Position numbers and translations under genes: made by a program. Below are positions 9,784 to 20,267 of a stretch of 64,000 nt of DNA, piece by piece (the stretch's first letter is position 1; each line of letters starts with the position of its first letter). Origin of the DNA: Patiria pectinifera (Eukaryota > Echinodermata > Asteroidea > Valvatida > Asterinidae); contig CM057135.1 of assembly GCA_029964075.1 (NCBI GenBank), positions 11,930,863 to 11,994,862 of the forward strand. The letters are read 5' to 3'. The notes below the pieces were generated by a model. The model did not search any database. It saw nothing but the letters and a program-made list of their open reading frames with translations, and was not told where the DNA came from.

Positions 9784-12570
9784 TTAAGTCATGGAATTAA
9801 TTAATCGGATTAAGTACGGGATTGCACTATTTCTGAATCTATTTGTTTTGCATCTTGGTTCAGACACTAGTTTAGACCGGCGTAACACTTTACTCGTTTG
9901 ATGTTGTTGTATAAGATGCGCCATGTTCTCATTACACATCAAGTTTCTAGCAAATCCAAGGCACAGTGATCTACGGCGGTCAGTCAGTGTTTCTAATTTA
10001 ACTGAATCAAGTGCACTAATGTAATCATTGTATTCTGCACCTAGAGTTAATTTGAGGACACGCTTTTGTATTTTTTCCAGTTGGTTTTGTTGGTGATTTG
10101 AAATTGCACCATTCCAGACAGGAACTGCATATTCAAGTAGGGGGCGGAGGTACCCTTTATAGACAGTCATTAAATCCTCAATTGGCAGACCATGACCTTT
10201 TAAGGCACGCAACATGTGAAAACGGCCATTGGCGCGTTGCAGTATTTGATTTACATGAGTGTCCCATTTAAGGTCTTGCTGGATGTGTAACCCTAGCAGT
10301 TTGACAGTTTGTGATTGTTCAAGGATGTCATCATTGATGTAAATAACAGGCGATGCTGAAGGCTCCTTCATGAAATTGATTTCCATAGTGGTGCATTTTG
10401 TAGGGTTGAGAGACATATTGCTGTTTTGTGACCACTGAACTAGGGTATTAACGGTCTCCTGAAGACTAGGTTGTTCATGGGCGAGACGAGTTTCCACCAA
10501 GCTCAAATCGTCCACGTATTTCCAGTGGTGTATTTTGTCACTGGAATTTTGACAGGCATCGTTGATGACAGCAGAGAACAAAATAGGGCCTAGTCGTGTC
10601 CCCTGAGGAACTCCTGCATGCATGGATCTCCAATCAGATGTGATACCCCTATATCGCACACATTGTTTGCGGTTTGTTAGAAAGTTTGCAATCCATTGAA
10701 CCAATGATGGGTCCACATTCAGGCTGATCAGTTTCTGTATTGCAATGTTGTGGTCAATTCGGTCGAATGCCTTGCTGTAGTCAGTTAAAACAAGTGTGGA
10801 TGTTGCTTTTCTGGTTTCAGCATGTTTGTACAGGGTATGCAATAGATCAATCAAACAGTGTGAAGTTGAGAGTCCTTTTCTATTTCCAAACTGTTGATGA
10901 TCCATGCAAGGTTTCAACTCCTCGACAGTCCACTTAGCAACGAAGCCCTCGAGAATTTTGGCAAAGTGATCAGTGAGAGCTATTGGTCTCAACTTGTCAA
11001 CTACTGCAGGAGAGCTTTTGGGGATTGGGACAATGATTGCTCGCTTCCAAACCTCAGGTACACTACCCAGTTCAAACGACGTGTTGAAAATATGAGTAAA
11101 AGGCGTGGTCAACTCATATGCAAATTCTCGAATTATGCGTACAGGAATATTATCTGGTCCTCCAGATTTCCCACACTTTATGTGTTTCAGTTCGCGGTAC
11201 ACATCCCAATGTCGAACCCCTGGTGGAGGATACTGGGATGGACGATAGGCTGGTAACTGTGCTGTGTCGATCGGTGGGAGGTCTTCAGCCACAGAAGCAA
11301 AGTGATTGTTGATGCTGTTTGCAATTCCAACTGTGTTGTTTTGGTCAATTCCTGGGACACTGATTGGTTTTTCCTCATGATGACCATTGGTTAGAAGTTT
11401 GATCTGCCGATACCATGCAGCAGGGTTAGATGCTTTCAAGCTTCTAACTCTTTTGTTGTAATAGTTATGTTTGGCAATACGTATGGCCATCTTGACCTTG
11501 TTTCGTAGCTGTTTCCAGGTGCGGTGATTCTTCGAGTGGAATGCAACTTGTCTTTGTTGAATGAGTTTCTTGACGACAGGAGTCATCCACGGTTTGTCAC
11601 GAGCATGAAGTCTAGTGGTGCGCAGTGGGAAATGATAATCTATTGCTGAGTTTAATGCTTTGTAGAAAGCATCACACTGTTCGTTGGGATCCTCAGTCTG
11701 CATGACAGGAGCCCAGTCATAATGACATATCCAAGTTCCAAATCGACGAATATCAGAATCACGCAGTGGTCTAGTTGTGCGTGATTTGGTGGTGTTTTTA
11801 GAATGCTGGTAATTTTGGAGCGGAGCCCAGACTACTGTACCATGATCACCGCTGGCTAAGGGTGATTTAATTACAGGTTCAGCATAGACGTCGAACAGAT
11901 TGGAGATAATTTTGTCGAGAATCCTGTTGTCTCTTGTTGGTTGATTGACGACCTGTTTAAACCGTGTGTCGGTGAGGAGCTGACTCAGATTAAGCTGGTT
12001 GAAATCCCCGACAATAGCAATACCAGCGTCTGGGTGACTACTCAAGAGCCTGTCTGTTGTCTCATTAATGTGGTCAAGGAGACGATCTGAAACCGGACTC
12101 TGCGGAGGGTAGTAAACAACAGCGACTATGATATGAGACACTGATCTCGGAAGGCGTTTTGGATGAACTTTAATCCACACTATCTCAAGATCCTCTGGAA
12201 TGTCAACATGAAGCTGTTGTGGGCTTTGATCATGTTTTGCATAGATTGCTACACCTCCTCCCCGTCGAGAGGGGCGACATTTAGAGAACATCGTGTAACC
12301 GGGTAGTGACACCAGCTCTGGAGGCAAATCCGGTGTAAACCATGTTTCTGTTATTGCAACGATGTCGAACCTGTCTTCAAAAACGACAGCATGCAACTCA
12401 TCAAATTTATTGTTCAGCGATCGTGCATTGCACAAGAATATTGATGGTAGATGATAACAATGTTGTTGTTGATGAAGTTGAAGTTGAGGGACAACATTGA
12501 TCTTGATAAGGTCACGTGATATGCCAGTCGGTTTGTTGCTGGACACAGGTTGAATACGGCGGCACTGCAA
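9784..12570 (-). CDS. LINE ORF2: apurinic-type endonuclease plus reverse transcriptase
   Basis: Encodes 928 residues without interruption from a TTG, and is open about 31 codons further upstream without an ATG. It would nick target DNA and copy the element's RNA at the nick. The endonuclease occupies roughly residues 43-250: Asn48 in CNARSLNN, Glu75 in TETW, Asp189 and Asn191 in GDFN, and Asp242-His243 in SGDHG are all present. The reverse transcriptase spans about 500-780, with LTDYSKAFD (595-603), HAGVPQGTRLGP (651-662) and the catalytic YVDD (685-688). The C-terminal part (GYLRPLLEYAVPVW onward) is typical of the CR1/Jockey/L2 group. Family catalytic residues all look intact, so it may be a recent copy. 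The true start is lost with the 5' end. Confidence 0.9.
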   Translation of the reverse strand: MQCRRIQPVSSNKPTGISRDLIKINVVPQLQLHQQQHCYHLPSIFLCNARSLNNKFDELHAVVFEDRFDIVAITETWFTPDLPPELVSLPGYTMFSKCRPSRRGGGVAIYAKHDQSPQQLHVDIPEDLEIVWIKVHPKRLPRSVSHIIVAVVYYPPQSPVSDRLLDHINETTDRLLSSHPDAGIAIVGDFNQLNLSQLLTDTRFKQVVNQPTRDNRILDKIISNLFDVYAEPVIKSPLASGDHGTVVWAPLQNYQHSKNTTKSRTTRPLRDSDIRRFGTWICHYDWAPVMQTEDPNEQCDAFYKALNSAIDYHFPLRTTRLHARDKPWMTPVVKKLIQQRQVAFHSKNHRTWKQLRNKVKMAIRIAKHNYYNKRVRSLKASNPAAWYRQIKLLTNGHHEEKPISVPGIDQNNTVGIANSINNHFASVAEDLPPIDTAQLPAYRPSQYPPPGVRHWDVYRELKHIKCGKSGGPDNIPVRIIREFAYELTTPFTHIFNTSFELGSVPEVWKRAIIVPIPKSSPAVVDKLRPIALTDHFAKILEGFVAKWTVEELKPCMDHQQFGNRKGLSTSHCLIDLLHTLYKHAETRKATSTLVLTDYSKAFDRIDHNIAIQKLISLNVDPSLVQWIANFLTNRKQCVRYRGITSDWRSMHAGVPQGTRLGPILFSAVINDACQNSSDKIHHWKYVDDLSLVETRLAHEQPSLQETVNTLVQWSQNSNMSLNPTKCTTMEINFMKEPSASPVIYINDDILEQSQTVKLLGLHIQQDLKWDTHVNQILQRANGRFHMLRALKGHGLPIEDLMTVYKGYLRPLLEYAVPVWNGAISNHQQNQLEKIQKRVLKLTLGAEYNDYISALDSVKLETLTDRRRSLCLGFARNLMCNENMAHLIQQHQTSKVLRRSKLVSEPRCKTNRFRNSAIPYLIRLINSMT

Positions 12571-12666
12571 AACAGGTATTTGCCGTCGAATATGAGTTCC
12601 AGCTCTACGCCCTCTATGACAATGTTGTTTGTTGATTCCAGATTCATGTATTGTTTCTATGTTTCA

Positions 12667-13566
12667 CACTATTGAACCCCTTATTTATGGAAACACCCAT
12701 ATGTACATGTGTGACCCCGAAACATGAAATGTATCCCTGAGCTTGTTTTTTACTTTTAAGTTACATGTATTGCTAACACATAAGGATAAGAATATAAACT
12801 GTTTTCGCCAATCCTTTATCATTTTGTACGAAAATTGTTTAGAAAACTAAAGGTATTCTTTGGCTGGAAAAAATCAACTTTTCAATATTTAAATTTCAAA
12901 TGGTTGGTTCTTTCACACAGAACTAGCCTTATTAAAGGATATTTTACTTTGATACTTTGACTTCCGATCTTCTCAAAACAATAACACATTTTTGACCACG
13001 GCTCCCTGTAAAGCTGTGTGGATGCAATTTGTTACATTGCTTTGGGTATGTAATGCGAGCAACCAAAAGATCAATTTTTGGATATTGCTGATGAATGAAA
13101 TTGATTCCGTCTTTCCATTTCATATTTTCCTTCTTCCCTTAGTAACAACTATTGAATTGATAACAGAACTGAAAACTAGAAATGTGTTTGCGGTTAAACA
13201 CTGAGCTGTTTCGACTATTGTTTTGGCAATTTTTGTCTATAACACGTCCCGGAATACCTGTGTACCGAGTTTGAAGCCGATCGGATTTCATGTTCTGAAG
13301 ATACAGGGCGTTAAAATAATAACTTTTCGGATAAATTCACGTGACACGTGATGACGTCATGTTTGGGCCTGAATCTTCAGAAGGTGGTCTTAGTTGTGTA
13401 CCCGGTTTTAAGTCGATCGGATGTGAAAAAAGTCCCAAAGTCTGGCGTACTACAAAACAGGTGTGATCCTGAGTTAAAAAAAAGAGACAAAAAAAACGAG
13501 AGCTATTTCGGTGTGTACACCCAGAACAGCTAATGACACCAAGCATGATGTCATCAGGAGGTGTGT
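12667..13566. other. Gene-free stretch
   Basis: AT-rich sequence without protein resemblance. Around 13330-13400 it contains CACGTGACACGTGATGACGTCATG and two GTGTACC(C/G)(A/G)GTTT...GATCGGAT phrases (13260 and 13397), which suggests an old dispersed-repeat fragment. Confidence 0.6.
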
Positions 13567-13834
13567 TACAACTGATAATGTAGTAGCCAACGGATAATGT
13601 ATCACCAACTGAAAATGTATCACAAATTGACTGATACTGTATCACTAACCGGCAGTGTAGCAAAATGTTACCGATAGTGTAGTACAATTAGTATCCGACC
13701 ATGTATCACGCCTCAACGGCTAATATAATTACCAAAAAAAGGCAACCGATAATGTATCACCACAAACCGGATGCTGTATCAACCGATAACGTATCAAAAA
13801 TCCACCGACAATGTCTCAGTATGGGGGGGGGGGG

Positions 13835-14095
13835 GCTGTGGTCCAATGGTTACGGTGTTTGACTCGGTTCGAATTCTGGCGGGGAACATGGTGGTTGTGC
13901 TCTTGAGCAAGGCACTTAACCATTATTGCTTCGTCCTTTGGATGGGACGTAAGCCGTAGGTTCCGTGTGTTGTGTAATGCCCGTTAAAAAACCCAGTAAC
14001 ACTTATTGCTAAGAGAAGGGGTTTTCCCGGTTGTTTATGGCAGTGGCTGCAATATGCGCCGCAGTACCTTGTACACCTTTTATAAAGGTTCTACA
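13835..14095 (+). mobile_element. tRNA-derived SINE
   Basis: After a poly-G run, GGTCCAATGGTTACG resembles a tRNA A box and GGTTCGAATTC is a near-perfect B box of a Pol III promoter. The spacing is shorter than in a real tRNA, so the anticodon arm is reduced or missing. The body phrase TTGAGCAAGGCACTTAACC is shared by SINEs of many animals, and CAGTGGCTGCAATATGCGCC follows. The 3' end is placed near the TATAAAGGT phrase and is uncertain. It is nested in the inverted-repeat element. Confidence 0.75.
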
Positions 14096-14099
14096 TAAT

Positions 14100-15780
14100 A
14101 GTTCTCATATTTCTCATAAACTTCATTTCCAATTTTTTAAAAACAGACCTTTCTGTCTTCCTTTTTCGAGCAAAACTTTTCTTCTTCTAAATGGTTTCTG
14201 GTATGAATTTGTAACTTGAAAACATATCAACCGTCATCCTTAGTTGTGTATATTACTCTGACAACATCATGGCGTCATCAGGTGTTAAAGTACCAGCGTT
14301 TTTAGCTGAAAAATAACCAATTAATTTCATTCATATATTATTCTTGAACAAAATAATCAGTGATGGTTGTGCATTGTACATCGGAGAAGGGTCGTTCTCC
14401 GTGTTCATCGCAGCTCAGTGCCAAAAAGGCAAAAACTATTGCGAACAAGACACCTCGAAAACAGATTTTGGATGCTGCCATTTTGATTCGTACTTGACTA
14501 ACACACACATTATGACTTGCGTTTGTATAGCCAATCTACCACAGGAAACGATCGTGTAACCTGAGCTGCCACAAAATATGCCGGGGGGGGGGGGGTGAGG
14601 GCCCAGCGAGATTTGGCCAGGATTGTAGAATAAAGTCCGTTTCGATAGAAAAAAGAAATCGCTGTTTCAGTTCATTCTTGTTTAAAAACTGTTTGGCCAC
14701 TTTGCTGAAACAGAGATCACAAACATTTTGCACTTTCTAACAGTCATATTTTACAGTCGTGTTTACATTTTTTCTTAATCAAACAATCATTAAAGGGAAG
14801 ATACAACATTTGCTAACATCAAAACACGACATGATCCAATTAACACGAAATACCTTACTGGATTGTTAAGGAATGACAGTCTAAAGCGTCCTGTAAAAAT
14901 GTGGCTCCTGGTGTGCTGACATTTTGAAGAAAAATTGTATTTTTCCAACGCTGGTCGGCCGACTAGCGCTGGAGAAAACTGGCTATTTTAAAAAACTACT
15001 CCATATTTCTTATATTTAGTTATTCCACATTTTCTTTGCAATTGATTACTCACCTGTGAACGGGTACAAGCCAGCTAAATTGATACTCTGAGCGCACAAT
15101 TCCCCAAAGTCTATAAATTGCTCCATTTCATCTAAATGGGGTCAGGAAACCAGACTACCAGAATATTATTGGTTTCCTTGGTTTTTCCAGCATCTACAAG
15201 CCAAAAACGTAAAACAAGTCAGTTTAACAATATTTGCCAAAACATATAAATCCTCCAAATGCACTTATTTCTGAAAATAGCAGCAAGAGCCAATGTTGTG
15301 CATTCTCTTTAACGAAATTTTCACATTTCGCAGGTACATAACTGTATATATGTTCGCAACGTTTCACACGCTGTGGGAAATTAATACAAGTTGACCCGTG
15401 TATACCAATGTATGATTCAAGGTATGATCCCTCTTGCCTAACAAGGTGACTTTTGCAACGGTCACAACCAAAGAAAATGGGAGCTCAGACATTTCCCCAA
15501 ATATTTAATTGCAATAAACCTGTGTGTGGATACAGAGGGGTGGTTTTGGGTGCCCCCCGCCCCACTCTGATATAAAAAAAATAGGTAACAATCTATTGAG
15601 AATCGATTCATTGTTATCTAATGATACTAATAATAATTACCTAAATGCCCGCCTGTCCGCATCAATTTGACACAGAGGCGTAGCCAACAGGAATAAGGAG
15701 GGTATTTATACACTAGTATGCTATTATTATGTTGTTTTCCATTCGAGATTTGTTGGAATTTCTTGAGCGCAACGATGATT
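14100..15780. other. Gene-free interior of the inverted-repeat element
   Basis: No open frame with a recognisable domain. There is a poly-G tract at about 14582-14595 and a copy of the dispersed AAACTTGTAACTTTCAAC-like phrase near 14205-14290 (GACATCATGGCGTCATCAGGTGTTAAA), which links it to the repeat units at 18.5-27 kb. Confidence 0.5.
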
Positions 15781-16354
15781 TAGTAAATTTTTGCTACATT
15801 ATCGGTTAGTGATACAATATCAGTCAATTTGTGATACATTATCGGTTGCTGATAAATTAGCCGTTGGTTACTACATTATCAGATGTAAAAGGGTGTCAAA
15901 AAATGAAATGCCGGTAACCGGTAATGCGAGTAACCACTGTAATGCCAGTAACCATATAACTTTCCATGATGATAATGAATAGAAATAATGACTTTTGATT
16001 ACTGATTGACTGGGAGTAGTTGAGGTAGTCTTCTTAACACAATTTGACCTTGGGCCTAGAAATATGTAAAGGTCACATAAATATGTAAATATGGAAATAT
16101 GTAGATATAAATATGAATTAAGGGATGTGGGAATTTTTAACACAGTTTAACCTAATGAATGGATGGGATGAATAGAGAATAGGTGTGGGTATAAGGAACC
16201 GGGTACAGTTTGACCTATTCAATGGAAAAGATTGCATAAGGTATGGAAAAAATATATATTTTTATGGTACATTTGGATCTTAGCCCGAATATGAGTTTCA
16301 TACGTTAGTCCCTGTGAACGAACAGCTGGTCGGATCTTTAATCCCCCAACAATA

Positions 16355-16702
16355 CGGAAAAGAGTAGGATGAGCAGGGAAAAGAGTAGGATGAGCAGGGA
16401 AAAGAGTAGGATGAGCAGGGAAAAGAGTAGGATGAGCAGGGTAAAGAGTAGGATGAGCAGGGTAAAGAGTAGGATGAGCAGGGGAAAGAGTAGGATGAGC
16501 AGGGAAAAGAGTAGGATGAGCAGGGAAAAGAGTAGGATGAGCAGGGTAAAGAGTAGGATGAGCAGGGAAAAGAGTAGGATGAACAGGGAAAAAAGTAGGG
16601 TGAGCACGGTAAAGAGTAGGATAAGCACGGTAAAGAGTAGGATGAGCACGAAAAAGAGTAGGATGAGCACGGTAAAGAGTAGGATGAGCAGGGAAAAGAG
16701 TA
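16355..16702. repeat. 21-bp minisatellite, about 16 copies
   Basis: The unit is AAAAGAGTAGGATGAGCAGGG with small changes, and later copies degrade (GAGCACGGT). Because 21 is divisible by three, both strands stay open: the plus strand reads a basic MSREKSR heptad and the minus strand a hydrophobic LLILLFS heptad. These are consequences of the repeat, not evidence of a gene. Confidence 0.92.
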
Positions 16703-16799
16703 ATAATGTCATAACGTATATACTTTCTGCAGTTGTATTTTTCTTTGTTTGTGTTGTCTTATCAATCGGAAAAGCCTACTCTCAGTCATAAAATTAGCG

Positions 16800-17867
16800 C
16801 TTGGACACGCCCTCTAAATAACCCCCGTAAAATGGTCGTAGATAAAACCCAGTCATCCTCAATTTTGTAAACAAATCCGGCACGGAGGTACAACTAGGGT
16901 TCGGTGCATTTCTATACAGACAGCGTTAAAGGGGCACCATTTTTCCCGTCGAACGCCAATCCCCCCAACTCCCCCAAAAAGTGGTTTCTCACACGTCCAC
17001 AAAAAGACGACCACGTTACGACTGAATGTTTAACTATGGATAGGCTATAGCTTGGTTTTGGGTCGTTCTAGTACGAAATATTACAAAATGTACAATGATG
17101 GTGGTGTTATTCCGATACACTAGCTCAATCGGGCACTTTCCAGGCTGTAGTTCCCTTTAAAAACCACATGCCCGCACGTTTTGTTATGGCTTTAAACCAC
17201 TGAATCCATTCCTTATTGTACGCGCCTCTGCAGACTATAGAGCCTAATCGATCATTTAGCCGTCACGGATTAAGAAAACTTGAGCGCTATCTGATCGGAT
17301 GGCCGTAATGTATACAGTAGTGTGCATGTGTACTAGCAATTGCTCTCGCTGATGCCAAAACCTTCCCTTTTCTACGATCACCGCGCACAGACATATATTT
17401 TTACTTGGATGATTCTGGTGGCAGTGTAGAAGAGTGCCATTGGTATTGTATAGATTAACAAGAGGAATATAGGCGCACGGACGGAGTTATTTATTTGCTC
17501 CATAATCGGTGCGATCATCGAGGGGTGATCGACCACCGGTCTCCGTACAGACGCATGGATTATGGATCGTGGATTTATCATATACCCCCATGGCCGACAC
17601 AGGTTGTACCCTGCAAGTATGCTGCGGTGAGTGTTTGTTTATAACGCAACGTGCACAACACCCATAAACCCAATAAAAATGACTTTAAAATAATTCTTCA
17701 AATAGACAATCGTACTCGTTTCAGTCTGATCAACGCAACATTCATTTTTGCCATCTATCACTGTTTTCTGCTTTCGAGCATTCGGAAATCCAATTACTTT
17801 TTGTATCGATCAGATTAACTCCGTAACAATACTAGTGCGCTGACTTGGCACGCGCCCTCTCCCGTCT
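16800..17867. other. Gene-free interior of the terminal-inverted-repeat element
   Basis: No recognisable frame. The short minus-strand frame at 17378-17581 has no family resemblance. Confidence 0.6.
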
Positions 17868-18454
17868 ATTGTTGGGGGATTAAAGATCCGACCAGCTGTT
17901 CGTTCACAGGGACTAACGTATGAAACTCATATTCGGGCTAAGATCCAAATGTACCATAAAAATATATATTTTTTCCATACCTTATGCAATCTTTCCCATA
18001 GAATAGGTCAAACTGTACCCGGTTCCTTATACCCACACATATTCTCTATTCATCTCATCCATTCATTAGGTTAAACTGTGTTAAAAATTCCCACATCCCT
18101 TAATTCATATTTATATCTACATATTTCCATATTTACATATTTATGTGACCTTTACATATTTCTAGGCCCAAGGTCAAATTGTGTTAAGAAGACTACCTCA
18201 ACTACTACTGGGTGTTTTTTTTTAAGAAATAATGTAAGCTCCTTGAAAATGTAAATTGATGCAGAGTAGGAATTGTGGTACACATATCGGAACAGTATTA
18301 GAGTTCACAGGACCTGCCGGTACATCAAAAGTTGCTCGTAATTTGCATTTAATCACAGAGTGTATAATCAATTTAATGTTGATGTACAAAAGGTTTGAGC
18401 AAATTTGAGTTAATGAGGGAATACTATCAGTTAATATGCGTAAAGGACATTTTT

Positions 18455-20267
18455 GAGTGGTCGGGCACAACCCGACCACTCTTTGGATCTGTTACGATTA
18501 GTTGAGTGGTCGGGCAGAACCCGACCACTGTCTATTATTGTTACGATTGATCTTTTTTTTTTCCGTACGGCACGTTTCCGCGGATTTTCTCTTAAACGGT
18601 ATATGGTATGAACTTTCAACATATATCGGCCCTCATCCCTAGTGGTGCATATTACTCTGACGTCATGAAGACGTCATCGGGTGTCAAATTACAAGCAATT
18701 TTTGTTGAAAAAATTATGACATTCTTTCACCTATAACTCTTGAACAAAACAATCAATTGTTTTTCAACCTTGTAATCAGATAGACCATTAATAGATGAAC
18801 ATTTTTTGTCGTGTACGTTAACTTACTTGACCTTTACTTCCGGGTCTACCGGAAGGTCAAAGTTAGGTCAATTCAAACCGAAGACTTTAGCCTGAAATCA
18901 AAACAAAGCAACAATTCTTCCAAACGGTTTACGGTATGATCATAAAACCTGGTGTGAACTGGTACCTTGTAACGAAGATGTTGTAAATTTTGTAACGTCA
19001 TCATGACGTCATCAGGTATCAAATTACAAGCAATTTAAGGGCAACTTTTGACAATCGTTTGCGTTATATCTTTTAAACTATATAGAGTATCGTGTTTGTT
19101 TTTGTGTGAGGTTGTAGACTATGCCGTGAGAAACATTTCTTGTTCCCGGACACAAAACCGCATGACCTTCACTTCCGGTGTTACCGGAAGTGCAATAAAA
19201 ACCGAACACAACTCAAAAGCGGAAGCATTTCACTACACACATCAAATTAGGAAAGTGTTTAGTGAGGAATGTCAGACATATAAAACAGTGTGATGACGTC
19301 ATCTCTCGAAAGGGCGCCCCCTATCGGCACATACAATAGTGTGTGCTTTCTTTAATTTGAATTACTGTGTCGTCATCAAACCGGAGGGTGGGTGTTATGA
19401 ATACATACGTTATTTTACTTTACAATGAACATCACTTTCCGTTTTTTAATAATGACGTCATCAACCAAGAAATAACTTGCATGGGTACATAGAATGCTTA
19501 CTGAAATTGATCACACCGTTAAAGATGCATTTTTTTACTTGAAGATACAAATAATTAATTTTACTGGAAATGAGTTTATTTCGAAATCCTTTGTTCTTAC
19601 ATAATTTTTTTTATAACTTTAAGGAAACATGCAGTGGAAATTCAGCTCATCTTGTTTTCATGCACATTACTATGTGTTGCAACAATACATACAAGATCTT
19701 AATACTTGTTTTCATTGGAAGTGACAAGAAAGTGGTAGTTTTTCAATTATTAGTAAATCTTTTCATCAATATATAAAAGGGCGCTATTTTGCTTTTGTTA
19801 CACAAGGTACTCCTTGCCAAAGGTGTGTTATAAACAGTACAAAAATTCGTCCTTCAAAATAACCCACACAAATTTTTTTGAAGAAATATTTGCCACTACG
19901 ATTGTCCAAATAAGCTGTTTTACATGATAAACAATAAAAAGTGGAATTTACTCCAAGAAAATAAAAATTGACATATATTTGTATACACAAAGCTATGGAG
20001 GCACTACGGTTCTGCCTTGAATGACATCACGCTTTGGCTCATGAATATGGAAATTTTTATTAGCATCAAAGCTTAAATGTTGAAATTTCTCTCTTTTACT
20101 GCTACAAAGGAGGTTGAAATTTGATAGTTACATGGCAAGAAAGCTGTTTTAAATGTATTTAAGTCATATAAATCCTATTACCTGTTCCCGTTAACTGGAC
20201 AGTGTTTCATAAAATAGTTGTCTACCCGACCACTCTGCGTTTGTAACAACAAACGCGAAACTCTAGT
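18455..20267 (+). mobile_element. Helitron-like repeat unit 1
   Basis: The unit begins with a hairpin (arms GAGTGGTCGGG and CCCGACCACTC around CACAA, 18455-18481), duplicated at 18504-18530. It ends with CCGACCACTCT, a second hairpin (arms GCGTTTGT and ACAAACGC around AACA, 20237-20256) and CTAGT at 20263-20267. Hairpin followed by CTRRT is the known 3' signature of Helitrons. Between the ends lie repeated TGACGTCA(T)CAGGTGTCAAATTACAAG and CTTCCGG...CCGGAAG phrases. No Rep/helicase frame, so if it is a Helitron it is non-autonomous. A standard 5' TC end is not evident. Confidence 0.6.

Larger units (their letters stand above)
9219..12666 (-). mobile_element. CR1/L2-type non-LTR retrotransposon (LINE), 5'-truncated
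   Basis: The element runs on the minus strand from about 12666 to a short (ATTG)n/(CAAT)n tail at 9219-9234, which on the minus strand reads as TATCAATCAATCAA, the type of simple 3' tail usual for CR1/L2-like elements. It contains one long frame with an APE-type endonuclease and a reverse transcriptase. ORF1 is absent, and the main frame is open upstream to an in-frame TGA at 12664-12666 with no ATG, which fits 5' truncation on insertion. I find no clear target-site duplication. Confidence 0.85.
13567..15887. mobile_element. Putative inverted-repeat element with GATAATGTATCAC arrays
   Basis: The left end (about 13571-13665: CTGATAATGTAGTAGCCAAC, AATTGACTGATACTGTATCA) has a close inverted partner at about 15784-15882 ending in TACTACATTATCAG. 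Both arms consist of imperfect repeats of an ACCGATAATGTATCAC-like unit, and the left array continues to about 13815. The 2.3 kb between them has no transposase frame. It behaves like a non-autonomous DNA element with subterminal repeats, but I could not define a target duplication. Confidence 0.55.
16015..18206. mobile_element. DNA element with ~340-bp terminal inverted repeats and 6-bp target duplication
   Basis: Bases 16015-16354 are repeated in inverted orientation at 17868-18206 with only a few differences. The ends read AGTAGTTGAGGTAGTC and its complement. Both are bordered by ACTGGG (16009-16014 and 18207-18212), a 6-bp direct repeat expected of a target-site duplication. The 1.5 kb interior holds a 21-bp minisatellite just inside the left arm and no transposase. 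I take it as a non-autonomous DNA transposon of unknown superfamily. Confidence 0.8.

Noticed and set aside
13835-13890. Possible functional tRNA gene
   Set aside because: A and B boxes are present, but spacing is too short for an anticodon arm and no cloverleaf can be formed. It is the head of a SINE.
16338-16791. Long frames on both strands over the 21-bp minisatellite
   Set aside because: A period divisible by three keeps frames open. The heptad translations are repeat products without a sensible start or domain.
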